DNA of 64,000 nt from Amycolatopsis nigrescens CSC17Ta-90 (GTDB taxonomy: Bacteria; Actinomycetota; Actinomycetes; Mycobacteriales; Pseudonocardiaceae), in NCBI RefSeq assembly GCF_000384315.1, contig NZ_ARVW01000001.1, positions 4,650,157 through 4,714,156 of the forward strand, written 5' to 3'. Under the pieces are notes generated by a model. It had not been told where the DNA came from and searched no databases. It worked only from the letters and a program-made list of their open reading frames with translations. Below are positions 25,276 through 34,090 of this stretch, one piece after another (position 1 is the stretch's first letter; each line of letters opens with the position of its first letter). A program made the position numbers and the translations under genes.

Positions 25276-26084
25276 CCGGGTCGGTCACGATCCGGCGCCA
25301 GGTCGACCCCGGGTTGTGGGCAGTTTCCTTGGCCAGTCGGGTGGGGTCGGAGTCGGCGAGTTCGGCGGGGTTGTCGTTCAATCCGGTCGGGGTGGCGGAG
25401 TCGACATAGGGGGTACACACCGGTCTTCGGGTTACGTGGTGTCCCGTGTTCGCGCAGGCACCGATCCGCCAGCACATCAGCTCGAAGCTGATCCAGTGTG
25501 CGAGGCTCGCCCTTGACCTTGAGGGTGCGTGCTTCGCGGTCGGTGCGGGCGTAGATCGCTGTGCCGACTTCCACTGGCACAGCGACGATCAGGGTGGTCA
25601 TGCCTTCGCCTTGGTGCACCAGTTCGACTTTGCGGTCGAGGCGGCGTCGTCGGGTACGGGCGGCGTGTCCGTTCGGGTCGATTCGGGCAACCACACGGTT
25701 CACGGCCCGCCGTAGTCCGGAGGGGTTCTTGCCTGCAAGCCGATCGCCCATCACTGCGTCGACTTCACGCGCCTTCTCATCGGAGAGCACAGTGGTGGCA
25801 TCAAAGACTTTGGATGCCTTGTGCCCGTCGATGACCCCGGATTCCATGGCCTGCAACGTTTTCGGCAGTCGCGTCACCAACGCCTCGGCCAACGCGATCT
25901 GCTTACCGGCCATGTTCTCGGTAACCGCAAGCCCCAGCGCCAACTCCGCTGACGCCCCTCTGGTTCTTTCTTCAACCTCATTCAACCGCGCGATCAACCG
26001 GAGCTGCTCCGCCTCCAACCGGCACTTCTGCTCCTGAATAACCCGAATGTCCTTCAACAACTCACAAGCCTTGTCAATGTCCAT
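25262..26084 (-). pseudogene. Truncated, frameshifted DUF222/HNH endonuclease gene
   Basis: The first ~230 codons match DUF222, the N-terminal domain of actinobacterial HNH proteins often carried in multiple mobile-like copies: ELALGLAVTENMAGKQIALA, GHKASKVFDATTVLSDEKAR, RTLDQLRADVLADR. The expected continuation (ELADSDPTRLAKETAHNPGS, WRRIVTDPVTG) is in a different frame, so a frameshift lies near 25450. The sequence then ends before the HNH domain. The functional nuclease is therefore gone. The start is ATG 26084 (MDIDKACELL). GC content looks lower than in neighbours, consistent with acquired DNA. Confidence 0.75.
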
Positions 26085-26142
26085 ACCCACAACTCTATCG
26101 GCGCCCCCCGACAAAACCGAGGTACCGAGCCCGCCCTACCAG

Positions 26143-27963
26143 TCAGGACAAGGGAAAGAGCTGCCCAGTCGGCACGATCTCCTGCGGAGTATTCGGACTG
26201 GACCAGAGCAGCTTCATAGATGCTTCCCCACCACGCTCGACCTGTTCCAGTCGGATCGAGTAATGCCTGCCAGCAGTGAGCCGGATGGCACCTTTGTCCA
26301 CCGCCGGCCCATGCGGAACCGTGTTGTCCACCACCAACCGCCCGTCCACCCAGAGCCGGACCGTGTCATCCGAAACCGTGGTGAAGGTGTACTCACCGGT
26401 CTCACGCGGCACCACCCTTCCGGTCCACCGCGAGGAGAATCCCTCGGCCGGCACTGACGCGGCCGGCGAGCCGGTGAACTTCCAGTTGTAGTTCACCCCG
26501 GGGTCGGTCCTGGTCACCACGGGTTGGCCGGTGAAGTCGGGATTCGCCCAGAACTGCGCGGTCAGCCCCTTGCCGTGCCCCGGTCTGGCGAGCGCCGGGG
26601 TGCGTACCTTCAACTCGATCACGGTGGCGATTTCGTTGGTGGGCTTGCCTTCCGGGGTCAGCGTCACTCCGGTCGCGTCCTGGCCGACGCGCACCCGCTG
26701 GTCACTGCCGAGCACCCGCGCCCCGGTCACCCGGAACGGCGAGAGCGCGTCCAGCTTCAAGGATTGCCCGGCGGCGGGCCAGTTGTACACCGAGGCGTAG
26801 AGCCGGTCACCCTGGCGGCTGACCACACCCCAGTCCGGCTCGGCGACGATCCCCGGCGCGCCCGCGCCGTACACCGCGCGGCCCTGCCCGTTCGTCTTGA
26901 GCCAGTCGCCCATCTGCTTCAGCCGGTCCACGGACTCCTTCGGCACCACGCCGTTGCGGTCCGGGCCGACGTTGAGCAGGTAGTTGCCGCTGCGGCTGGC
27001 GATGGACGTCAGGTTGCGGGTCAGGTCGGTGGGCGACTTCCAGTTGTGATCCCAGTCGGTGTAGCCCCAGCTGCCGTTGAGCGTCATGCAGGACTCCCAG
27101 AGCTGGCCGTCCACCGGTTGCTCGGGGATCTCCTGTTCCGGGGTGCCGGTGTCGCCGTCCACCACGCGCCGCTTGCCGACCCGGTTGTTCAGCACGATGT
27201 TCGGGTCCAGGCTGCGGACGTAGGCCTCCAGCTCTTCGCCGTCGCGCTCGGTCCACGGGTTGTTCGGCCGGTCGGTGCTCCACTCGCCGTCGAACCAGAG
27301 CACCGCCGGGTGGTAGTTGTCGACGAGCTCCTTGAGCTGGGCGTACATCCGCTCCTTGTAACGCGGGAAGGTCGCCGGGTCGGCGAAGTCCGGGTCGTGC
27401 CAGTCCCAGATGCTGTAGTAGAAGCCCAGTTTCACGCCCTGTTCGTCGGTGGCGCGCTTGAGCTCCGCCATGATGTCGCGGTTCTTGTCGAAGGACGAGT
27501 GGTCGCGCAGGTTCCAGTCGTTCACCTTGGTCGGCCACATCGCGTAGCCCTCGTGGTGCTTGCTGGTGATCACCAGGTACTTCTGGCCGGCGTCCTTGGC
27601 GGTGCGCGCGATGGCGTTCGCGTCGAACCCGGCCGGGTTGAAGTCCGCGGCGAGCTTTTCGTACTCCGCCGCTGGAATCCGGCACTGCCGCTGGATCCAT
27701 TCGGCGTCCTGGCAGGTGGTTCCGTCCGGTCGCTGGTACCTGCCCTGAAGCTGGGAGTAGGCGCCGAAGTGGATGAACATGCCGAACCGGTCGTCACGCC
27801 ACCAGGCGGTGCGGTCGGCGGTGAACGGGTCGTCGGTGGCGTAGTTGGTGCCCGGCCCCTGGGCGGGGGCCGCCTGCGTCACGGCCGGCAGGGCGCCGGC
27901 CGTGAACGCGGCGGCCAGCAGGCACAACGCGGCGCGGAGCGGTGAGCGGGACGATCGAGACAT
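26143..27963 (-). CDS. Secreted alpha-L-fucosidase (GH29) with PA14 domain
   Basis: A 606-residue exported glycosidase removing alpha-L-fucose from glycans. A Sec signal peptide (cut near VTQAAPAQ) precedes the GH29 barrel: RFGMFIHFGAYS, TSKHHEGYAMWP, and HPAVLWFDGEWS, where Asp is the nucleophile. A beta-sandwich region follows. The last ~140 residues form a PA14 carbohydrate-binding module (GLTAQFWANPDFTGQ; VSDDTVRLWVDGRLVVDN). The ATG at 27963 has a GGAG sequence that lies inside an 18-bp inverted repeat, so translation may be controlled. It faces away from the neighbouring hydrolase operon's 3' end. GH29 assignment is firm; linkage specificity is not known. Confidence 0.93.
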   Translation of the reverse strand: MSRSSRSPLRAALCLLAAAFTAGALPAVTQAAPAQGPGTNYATDDPFTADRTAWWRDDRFGMFIHFGAYSQLQGRYQRPDGTTCQDAEWIQRQCRIPAAEYEKLAADFNPAGFDANAIARTAKDAGQKYLVITSKHHEGYAMWPTKVNDWNLRDHSSFDKNRDIMAELKRATDEQGVKLGFYYSIWDWHDPDFADPATFPRYKERMYAQLKELVDNYHPAVLWFDGEWSTDRPNNPWTERDGEELEAYVRSLDPNIVLNNRVGKRRVVDGDTGTPEQEIPEQPVDGQLWESCMTLNGSWGYTDWDHNWKSPTDLTRNLTSIASRSGNYLLNVGPDRNGVVPKESVDRLKQMGDWLKTNGQGRAVYGAGAPGIVAEPDWGVVSRQGDRLYASVYNWPAAGQSLKLDALSPFRVTGARVLGSDQRVRVGQDATGVTLTPEGKPTNEIATVIELKVRTPALARPGHGKGLTAQFWANPDFTGQPVVTRTDPGVNYNWKFTGSPAASVPAEGFSSRWTGRVVPRETGEYTFTTVSDDTVRLWVDGRLVVDNTVPHGPAVDKGAIRLTAGRHYSIRLEQVERGGEASMKLLWSSPNTPQEIVPTGQLFPLS

Positions 27964-27965
27964 GG

Positions 27966-28011
27966 CCGTCTCTCCTCGTTGAGGGGTCTACAGCTCGACG
28001 AGGAGAGACGG
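27966..28011 (-). promoter_or_regulatory. Inverted repeat enclosing the fucosidase ribosome-binding site
   Basis: Arms CCGTCTCTCCTCGTTGAG (27966-27983) and CTCGACGAGGAGAGACGG (27994-28011) pair over 18 bp with one mismatch and a 10-base loop. In the mRNA the near arm contains the fucosidase Shine-Dalgarno, three bases before the ATG side of the stem ends. The folded form would hide it. It could alternatively act as a repressor site in DNA. Confidence 0.6.
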
Positions 28012-28018
28012 TAAAACA

Positions 28019-28091
28019 GCTATAGGTCGGATGTAAACAGCCCTATGGCGGTATCCTGGTAGATAGCACCCAGATGGACGCGCTATAGATC
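28019..28091. promoter_or_regulatory. Direct-repeat pair upstream of the fucosidase gene
   Basis: GCTATAGGTC (28019-28028) and GCTATAGATC (28082-28091) differ at one base and are 63 bases apart, about six helical turns. They sit 50-130 bases upstream of the fucosidase start. They are candidate operators; no regulator is identified. Confidence 0.3.
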
Positions 28092-28098
28092 TGATGAA

Positions 28099-29820
28099 TC
28101 AGTCGGTGAAGCTCAGATCGGCCATGGTCAGCGAACCGGTCGGCCGGACGTCGAAGGCCAGCTTGACGCTGCGCACCTTCGCCAGGTCGATCCCGGTGAA
28201 CGCGCTCAGCGGCACCCGCACCGGGTTCAGCAGCAGGTGCGGGATGACGTCCTGGTCCGAGGTGGTCGGCGGGTACGCGAGCCCGGTGCCGAACTCGCCG
28301 GCCCGCGCGGCGGCGGACCTGCCGTCCGCGTCGGTGAGCACGAGGTGCAGGTCCTGCGCCTGCCCGCGCGGGTTGCGTTCGCTGGTGTAGTCCACCGCGG
28401 CCCGGAACTGCACCGCGGCGTACCCGCGCAGATCGCCGGCCGACTCCGGCACCTCGTTCGTCAGACTGTCCGAAGTGGACGACCAGTCCACCCGTTGCCC
28501 TTGCACACCGAGGAAACCCCAGCCGCGGTGCGGTTCGCGCTGCGGGTCGGCCTGGGCGAACCGCAGGCAGGAGTCGTTGGTCTCCATCGACTCCCCGCCG
28601 CAGGGCTGGGTGGTGAGCCCGCCGGCCGGGGTGACCGCCCCGCCGAGGTCGTTGACCCCGCCACGGGGGTTCGCGAACCGGTAGACGTCCTTGCGCCGGG
28701 CGGTCGCCGACGGCGGGTGGTACGACGTCTGCACCCCGGCCCCGATCCCCGAAGGCAACCGGCCGGCACCACGCCACAGCGGCGCGAACGCGTCCTCGCC
28801 GCCGAGGTAGTAGCGGAAGAACGCGCCCATATAGGCGTTTCCGGTGGCGAGCTGGTCCGCTTCGGTGAGCCTGGACGGCTGCCCCGGCGCGCAGGGTGAA
28901 CCCGGTTCGCCGCGCCAGTCGTCCATCGAACCGGGCAGCCCGGCGCTTTCCGACCACATGCTGTTGAAGTAGTTGTGGTTCGCACCAGGCACGGTCACCA
29001 CGTGCCGGGTCGCCCGGTCGCCGGCGATCCGGTAGCGGCCGTCGTCGTAGTAGTGCACGCCCTGAAGGTCGGAAACGTCGCCGTCGCAGGCGGGCAGCAA
29101 GCTCGCCATCGGCAGTCCGGTCGGGATGCGCCGCTCGAAGTCGGTGGCGGCCAACGGAAGCAGCGCACCGATCCGGTAGGGCTGCGGCCGCTGCGCGTTC
29201 TGCTCGACGGCGTTGACCACGCCTTCGCCACCTCGCGAATGGCCCATCAGGCCGATCCGGTCCAGGTCGAAGGAGCGGGCGACGGACCCGGGCACCGGTG
29301 CGCCCGGCTCGTCGCGCCATTTCCGCCACAGGTCGAGATGCGCCAGCACCAGCTCCCCGCGAGCCGGCTGCCCGTACGAGCTGTCCAGCGAGTCCGCCGC
29401 GTTGATTCCGTTGGCGCTGACCGAAATCACCCCGTACCCCTGGGACGCCAGCGTCCTGGCGAGCGCGGCGTAACCGAGATGGCTGTCGATCGGCTTCTTG
29501 CCCTCCGGGCACGGCCAGCTCGAATCCGCCTGGTCGGTGCCCGGCTGGTAGCAGGTCGCGTGCCTGCCGTGCAGCAGCACGACCAGCGGGTACGGCCCGT
29601 GCTCGCTGTCGGCCGGGTAGTAGACCTGGCCGGTCAGCTCCACCGGGCCGGGAAAACTGGTCGGATGGAACACGTCGTCGCCCAGCGTGTAGCCGGTTTC
29701 GGCGACCGGATGCGGTCCGGGTGCAAGTGGATCTGGTACCTCGGCCGCGGTCGCGGACAGCGGGGTGAGTGCGGCGGTCACGGCCACGGCCGCGAGCGCC
29801 AGCCTGCTCCAGCGCCGCAT
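28099..29820 (-). CDS. Secreted alpha/beta hydrolase
   Basis: A 573-residue exported serine hydrolase. It has a Sec signal peptide (LALAAVAVTAALTPLSATAA). The core shows LVVLLHGRHATC (oxyanion HG), nucleophile Ser in IGLMGHSRGGEG and a likely catalytic His in VPGANHNYF. It contains several Cys that may form disulphides. The C-terminal ~180 residues look like a beta-rich accessory domain. The family contains polyester, lipid or glycan ester hydrolases, and the substrate cannot be assigned. It is the last gene of a four-gene operon; its ATG shares one base with the stop of the preceding gene (TGATG). Confidence 0.88.
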   Translation of the reverse strand: MRRWSRLALAAVAVTAALTPLSATAAEVPDPLAPGPHPVAETGYTLGDDVFHPTSFPGPVELTGQVYYPADSEHGPYPLVVLLHGRHATCYQPGTDQADSSWPCPEGKKPIDSHLGYAALARTLASQGYGVISVSANGINAADSLDSSYGQPARGELVLAHLDLWRKWRDEPGAPVPGSVARSFDLDRIGLMGHSRGGEGVVNAVEQNAQRPQPYRIGALLPLAATDFERRIPTGLPMASLLPACDGDVSDLQGVHYYDDGRYRIAGDRATRHVVTVPGANHNYFNSMWSESAGLPGSMDDWRGEPGSPCAPGQPSRLTEADQLATGNAYMGAFFRYYLGGEDAFAPLWRGAGRLPSGIGAGVQTSYHPPSATARRKDVYRFANPRGGVNDLGGAVTPAGGLTTQPCGGESMETNDSCLRFAQADPQREPHRGWGFLGVQGQRVDWSSTSDSLTNEVPESAGDLRGYAAVQFRAAVDYTSERNPRGQAQDLHLVLTDADGRSAAARAGEFGTGLAYPPTTSDQDVIPHLLLNPVRVPLSAFTGIDLAKVRSVKLAFDVRPTGSLTMADLSFTD

Positions 29821-30344
29821 CAGCGCGCCTCCCTGGTCAGCGTGCCGACGGTGGTCGCCGGGCCGGTTCCGTACCGGTAGGACACCTCGGTGCCGGTCCG
29901 CACGTCTTCCAGGCCGACGTTGAGCGAGCGCTGGTCCACGGCACCGATCCCGCGGCCGACCGGCTTCCCGTCGATCAGCACGGTCGGATCCAGTGCCCGC
30001 AACGGGAAGTCCCCGTCGATCCGCAGCCGGAGCACCTCCGACACCGGCTGCGCGCCGGCGCGCAGGGAGATCGGCGCGGTCAGCGGAACCTCGTCCACGG
30101 TCATGCTGGGCCCGCGCGCGACGGTGGTGCCGGCCGGGGCGGACCGCAGCTGGGCGGCCACGGTGTTCGGCAGCGCGGGCGGGCCATCGGTGTTGCCGGC
30201 TTGGGCGGCCGGGGCCCTTGGCACGTCCTCCGGCTCGCCGGGTTCCGCGGCGCTGGACAGCACGGTCCAGGTGATCGCCCCGGCCAGCAGGGTGAGCGTG
30301 AAGGTGATCCCGATGGTCCAGGTTCTCGGTCGTGAACGCACCAT
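29820..30344 (-). CDS. Membrane-anchored protein of unknown function
   Basis: About 174 residues: a short basic N-terminus, one hydrophobic segment (GITFTLTLLAGAITWTVL) acting as signal anchor or signal peptide, a Pro/Ala/Glu linker, then a ~100-residue extracellular domain (VDEVPLTAPISLRAG; LRLRIDGDFPLRALDPTVLI). ATG 30344 is listed; GTG 30341 has better spacing to GGGGAG, and a GTG at 30374 is also in frame. It lies directly before the secreted hydrolase gene with a one-base overlap, so it may anchor, chaperone or modify that enzyme. No family is recognised. Confidence 0.7.
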   Translation of the reverse strand: MVRSRPRTWTIGITFTLTLLAGAITWTVLSSAAEPGEPEDVPRAPAAQAGNTDGPPALPNTVAAQLRSAPAGTTVARGPSMTVDEVPLTAPISLRAGAQPVSEVLRLRIDGDFPLRALDPTVLIDGKPVGRGIGAVDQRSLNVGLEDVRTGTEVSYRYGTGPATTVGTLTREAR

Positions 30345-30378
30345 TACTCCCCGAAGCTGGTGGAAAATTTTCACCAGG

Positions 30379-31038
30379 CTATGGGCAGTGGTTGATCATG
30401 TCCACGCGTTGGTCGAGATAGGACTCCAGGGTCACCGCCAGCACTGCGGTCACGTCCGGGGCGAAACTGGCTTCGGCCAGCCCGCCCCACAACCAGAGCC
30501 TGGCCAGCCCGTGCAGCGCGGCCCACAGCGAGGCTGCGGCCAGCCGGGGATCGGTGCCCGCCCGCCAGCCCGCCGACGGCACCGCCGCCACCATGCCGGC
30601 GAACAGGTCGAAAACAGCGCTGCTGTGCCGCACCAGCTCCGGATCGGCGGGGTCGATCAGGTCGTGCCGGAACATCAGCTCGAACCTGGCCGGCCGCGCC
30701 AGCGCGAAATCGACATAGCTGTGGCAGGCGGCCAGCAGCACCTCGCGCGGCGAACCGTCCGGCAGCTCGTCCTTGCGCCCGTACAGTTCCTGGAACCCGA
30801 GCGTGGCCACCGCGGAGAGCAACTGCGCGCGGCCGGCGAAATGGCGCAGCGGGGCACCGTGCGAAACCCCGGCGCGCTTGGCAATCCGGCGCAGGGTGAC
30901 CGCTTCGACGCCTTCGGAGTCGAGTAGCTCGCTCGCGCAGTCGATCAGGCGCCGGCGGGTGCCCACTGGGGCATCTCTTCCGCGTTCTTCGCAGCGCGCG
31001 GTCGGATGCGTGGAGCCGGACCTCCGGCCCGCCTCCAC
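30379..31038 (-). CDS. TetR-family regulator
   Basis: A 219-residue regulator. The N-terminal helix-turn-helix is typical: ASELLDSEGVEAVTLRRIAK, then AGVSHGAPLRHFAGRAQLLS. The ligand-binding part (SYVDFALARPARFELMFRHD) fits the WHG/TetR_C_33 subgroup. ATG 31038 adds a basic extension; GTG 30966 would begin nearer the usual first helix. It lies between an SGNH hydrolase gene and the two-gene hydrolase unit, all on one strand with gaps of ~35 bases, so it probably controls that operon. A perfect palindrome of TetR-operator type lies upstream of the first gene. Confidence 0.9.
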   Translation of the reverse strand: MEAGRRSGSTHPTARCEERGRDAPVGTRRRLIDCASELLDSEGVEAVTLRRIAKRAGVSHGAPLRHFAGRAQLLSAVATLGFQELYGRKDELPDGSPREVLLAACHSYVDFALARPARFELMFRHDLIDPADPELVRHSSAVFDLFAGMVAAVPSAGWRAGTDPRLAAASLWAALHGLARLWLWGGLAEASFAPDVTAVLAVTLESYLDQRVDMINHCP

Positions 31039-31072
31039 GCATCCGAGCCTTCGGCAGGTGCGCGCCCGATGG

Positions 31073-31879
31073 TCATCTGAGCACCAAGGCGGATTCCGTG
31101 GCCGCTTCCTCCGCGAGCACGGGCAGCAGCTCGGGGCGTTTCGGCAGGAAACCGTCGCCGGGGGAACGGCCGATGAGCCGGTTCCGGAACCTGGTCACGG
31201 CCACCGGCAGCACTTCGCGGCGCAGCCAGTCCACGTTCGCGCGGAGCGAAGGTGGTGCCGGCGTGCCGGGCAGTGGTCGCAGCCAGGATTCCTCGTACGG
31301 CGCGCCGAGCCGTTCCAGCAGATGCGCGGCCACCCTGCGGTGGCCGTGCTCGCCGAGATGCAACCGGTCCGGTCCGAAGTACCGGAGGTCGCCGGCCGCC
31401 GGGTCTTGCCAGAGGTCGACCAGCAGCGCGCCGTAGCTCACCGCGGCCTCGCGGATCGCGTCGTTCAGCGCGATCAGCCGCGGCCGCATCCGGCGGCCCA
31501 TCGGCAGCTGGCCGGAGAGGTCGCTGAGGGTGAACACGACCACGGCCGGAGCCAGCGAGGTGAGCGCCCGTACCGCCGCGTCCACCCTGGCTGCCACCGT
31601 GCGCGCGGTCCAGCCGCGGGTCAGCACGTCGTTCCCGCCGCCGAACAGGGTGACCAGATCGGGCTCGAGCGCGGCCACCTTGGGGATCTGCTCGGCGGCG
31701 ATCTGGTCCAGCCGCCGCCCGCGCACCGCGAGGTTGGCGTACCGGAAGTCCGGCTCGGTCGCGGCCAGCCTGGCCGCGACCAGGTCGGCCCAGCCGCGGT
31801 AGTACCCGCCGTGTGGATGCGGGTCGTCCAGGCCTTCGGCGCAGCTGTCGCCGACCGCGACGAACCGTTGGTAGCTCAT
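31073..31879 (-). CDS. SGNH/GDSL hydrolase
   Basis: A 268-residue cytosolic esterase/lipase-fold enzyme. Block I carries the nucleophile in VAVGDSCAEGL (GDSC instead of GDSL). Block III is FGGGNDVL, with Gly and Asn for the oxyanion hole. Block V is DRLHLGEHGH with the catalytic Asp/His. It has no signal peptide. First gene of the operon that continues with a TetR regulator, a membrane protein and a secreted hydrolase. Typical substrates are esters of lipids or acetylated sugars; the actual one is not evident. Confidence 0.92.
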   Translation of the reverse strand: MSYQRFVAVGDSCAEGLDDPHPHGGYYRGWADLVAARLAATEPDFRYANLAVRGRRLDQIAAEQIPKVAALEPDLVTLFGGGNDVLTRGWTARTVAARVDAAVRALTSLAPAVVVFTLSDLSGQLPMGRRMRPRLIALNDAIREAAVSYGALLVDLWQDPAAGDLRYFGPDRLHLGEHGHRRVAAHLLERLGAPYEESWLRPLPGTPAPPSLRANVDWLRREVLPVAVTRFRNRLIGRSPGDGFLPKRPELLPVLAEEAATESALVLR

Positions 31880-31932
31880 TCAGGACCCCGTCATCACGCG
31901 TTCACCTTGACGACACTGTTTAGCAAACGCGT

Positions 31933-31947
31933 GTAGACGGTGTCTAC
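31933..31947. promoter_or_regulatory. Palindromic operator candidate for the TetR regulator
   Basis: GTAGAC-GGT-GTCTAC is a perfect 6-bp inverted repeat with a three-base centre, typical of TetR-family sites. It lies 54 bases upstream of the SGNH hydrolase start, the head of the operon containing the TetR gene at 30379. Confidence 0.6.
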
Positions 31948-31953
31948 CTGCGG

Positions 31954-32160
31954 TCAGCGGTCTGACAGCGGAGGGGTAACGCCTGCCATGGCGATCAGCT
32001 CGGTGCGGATCCGGACCCGGTCGCGGTCGGTGCCTTCGTCACCGCCGGTGACCTGCGGACTTGCCTGGCGGACGTGGTTGCGCTGCAACCCGTAGACGAC
32101 CAGGCCGATCAGGATGAGGAGGAACAGCGCAGCAATCATGGCACGAATTGTGCGCTGCAC
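31954..32160 (-). CDS. Small single-span membrane protein
   Basis: A 68-residue frame: short N-terminus, one strong hydrophobic helix (AMIAALFLLILIGLVVYGLQ), then a ~40-residue charged tail (TGGDEGTDRDRVRIRTELIA). The composition fits a real single-pass protein rather than chance. It is divergent from the GlxA-type regulator and just upstream of the SGNH operon. Function unknown. Confidence 0.55.
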   Translation of the reverse strand: MQRTIRAMIAALFLLILIGLVVYGLQRNHVRQASPQVTGGDEGTDRDRVRIRTELIAMAGVTPPLSDR

Positions 32161-32225
32161 TATTTACTGCCAACAGTGGCAGATCTGACCTTGTGCAACA
32201 AAATCCTGCCATCTAAGCTTCAGGC

Positions 32226-33194
32226 ATGCTCAAGACTGTCGCGGTGGTGCTGGTCGAGGGTGTCGCGCCCTTCGAGCTCGGCGTGATCTGCGAGGTGTTC
32301 GGCATCAAGCGCGATTCCCCCGAGGTCCCGCCGATCGAGTTCCGGGTATGCGGGGAGCGGCCGGGCGAGCCGCTGCGGGCCAACGTCGGCTTCGGGCTGA
32401 CCCCGGACTACGGGCTGGACGGCCTGGTCGGCGCCGACCTAGTCGCGCTGCCCGCGTGCGATACCCGCGAGGTGTACCCGCCCGCCGTGCTCGAAGCGCT
32501 GCGTGCCGCCTCCGCGCGCGGCGCGACCCTGCTTTCGGTGTGCACCGGCGCTTTCGTGCTGGGTGCGGCCGGTCTGCTGGACGGGCGGAAGTGCACCACG
32601 CACTGGCGGCACGCGGACGCGTTCGCCGCCAGGTACCCGCTGGCCGAGCTGGATCCGGACGTGCTGTTCGTGGACGACGGCGACATCGTCACCAGCGCCG
32701 GCGCGGCCGCCGGCATCGACGCCTGCCTGCACGTGGTCCGCCGCGAGCTCGGCTCGGCCGCGGCCACCCTGATCGCCCGCCGGATGGTCGTGCCGCCCCA
32801 GCGCGACGGCGGCCAGCGCCAGTTCGTCGAACTGCCCATCCCCGAGTGCACCGGCGACAGCCTGGCGCCGGTGCTCACCTGGATGCTCGAGAACCTCACC
32901 GTCGAGCACACGGTGGCCGCGCTGGCCCGGCGCGCGAACCTCTCCGAACGAACCTTCGCCAGGCGGTTCGCCGCGGAGACCGGAACCACCCCGAACCGCT
33001 GGCTGTCCACCCAGCGGGTGCTGCACGCGCGCCGGCTCCTGGAGGACACCCCGCTCAGCGTGGACGAGATCGCCCGCGAGAGCGGGTTCGGCACCGCGGC
33101 CCTGCTGCGGCACCACTTCCACCGGGTGGTCGGGGTGTCGCCGAAGGACTACCGCCGGACGTTCTCGAAATGCGTCGAGGTCTTGCCCGGCTGA
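32226..33194 (+). CDS. GlxA/FtrA-type AraC regulator with DJ-1/PfpI domain
   Basis: A 322-residue regulator. The N-terminal half is a DJ-1/PfpI-like domain (TVAVVLVEGVAPFELGVICE; the nucleophile-elbow Cys in LLSVCTGAFVLGAAGLLDG), used as a sensor. The C-terminal half has two AraC helix-turn-helix motifs (LARRANLSERTFARRFAAET; IARESGFGTAALLRHHFHRV followed by GVSPKDYRRTF). The hydrolase gene 23 bases downstream on the same strand is the likely co-transcribed target. The effector is unknown. Confidence 0.93.
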   Translation: MLKTVAVVLVEGVAPFELGVICEVFGIKRDSPEVPPIEFRVCGERPGEPLRANVGFGLTPDYGLDGLVGADLVALPACDTREVYPPAVLEALRAASARGATLLSVCTGAFVLGAAGLLDGRKCTTHWRHADAFAARYPLAELDPDVLFVDDGDIVTSAGAAAGIDACLHVVRRELGSAAATLIARRMVVPPQRDGGQRQFVELPIPECTGDSLAPVLTWMLENLTVEHTVAALARRANLSERTFARRFAAETGTTPNRWLSTQRVLHARRLLEDTPLSVDEIARESGFGTAALLRHHFHRVVGVSPKDYRRTFSKCVEVLPG

Positions 33195-33217
33195 GTGAAT
33201 CCTGTTATGCATGAGTC

Positions 33218-34063
33218 ATGCATGAATGGACCGACAGCTTCCAGACCTTCCGCAGTACCGCCGGCGACGTCCGCTGGGCCGCGTTCGGCGATCCCGCACA
33301 CGAGCCGGTGGTGCTGCTGCACGGCACCCCGTGGTCGTCCTACAGCTGGCGTGCCGTCGCGGCCGCGCTGTCCGGGCGGTACCGGGTCTTCGTCTGGGAC
33401 ATGCCGGGTTACGGCGCGTCGGAGAAGTTCGAAGGCCAGGACGTTTCCGTTGGCGCGCAAGGAAAAGTCTTCACCGAGCTGCTGGCGCACTGGGGACTGG
33501 ACGAGCCGCTGGTGGTCGGTCACGACTTCGGTGGCGCGGTCGCCCTGCGGGCGCATCTGCTGCACGGCGCGAAGTACCGGCGGCTGGTACTGGCCGACCC
33601 GGTCGCGCTGACCCCGACGGGTTCGGAGTTCTTCCGGCTGGTCCGCGAGAACGCCGAGGTCTTCGGCAAGCTGCCGTCGCATCTGCATCGGGCGCTGGTG
33701 CGCGAGTACGTGGCGTCGTCCGGCGGTTTCGGGCTGCACCCGCGGGTGGTCGACGCGCTGGCCGAGCCCTGGCTCGGCGAGGTCGGCCAGGCCGCGTTCT
33801 ACCGGCAAATCGCGCAGGCCGAAGAGCACTACTTCGCCGAGGTCGAGGCCCGGTGTCCGGAACTGGACCTGCCGGTGCTGATCTGCTGGGGTGCCGAGGA
33901 TCGGTGGATCCCGGTGGCCAGGGCGGACGAGTTGGCCGCGCTGATACCGGGCGCGCGGCTGCGGGTGCTGCCCGGCGCCGGGCACCTGGTGCAGGAGGAC
34001 AGCCCGGCCGAGCTGACCGCGGCCCTGCTGGAGTTCCTCGGCGGTGAGACGGCTGGAAACTAA
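33218..34063 (+). CDS. Alpha/beta hydrolase, epoxide hydrolase/haloalkane dehalogenase-like
   Basis: A 281-residue enzyme. Motifs: VVLLHGTPWSSYSW (oxyanion HG), VVGHDFGGAVALR with Asp as nucleophile, a cap region, and the His in LPGAGHLVQED. An Asp nucleophile points to the epoxide hydrolase/haloalkane dehalogenase branch rather than a serine esterase. It is cytosolic and lies right behind the GlxA-type regulator, so the two may form a unit. The substrate is not assigned. Confidence 0.9.
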   Translation: MHEWTDSFQTFRSTAGDVRWAAFGDPAHEPVVLLHGTPWSSYSWRAVAAALSGRYRVFVWDMPGYGASEKFEGQDVSVGAQGKVFTELLAHWGLDEPLVVGHDFGGAVALRAHLLHGAKYRRLVLADPVALTPTGSEFFRLVRENAEVFGKLPSHLHRALVREYVASSGGFGLHPRVVDALAEPWLGEVGQAAFYRQIAQAEEHYFAEVEARCPELDLPVLICWGAEDRWIPVARADELAALIPGARLRVLPGAGHLVQEDSPAELTAALLEFLGGETAGN

Positions 34064-34080
34064 ACGAACGGTCGTGCTAA
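34063..34080. promoter_or_regulatory. Operator-like inverted repeat before the MOSC gene
   Basis: The core ACGAACGGTCGT carries imperfect inverted CGA/TCG halves like many TetR operators, 11-28 bases before the MOSC start and overlapping a TAATTT-type -10. The TetR gene at 34800 in the same unit is the natural candidate to bind it. Confidence 0.4.
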
Positions 34081-34090
34081 TTTCGGGGTC

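Noticed and set aside
26524..27945. 473-codon plus-strand frame opposite the fucosidase
   Set aside because: Val/Arg/His-rich shadow; the minus strand has full GH29 and PA14 motifs.
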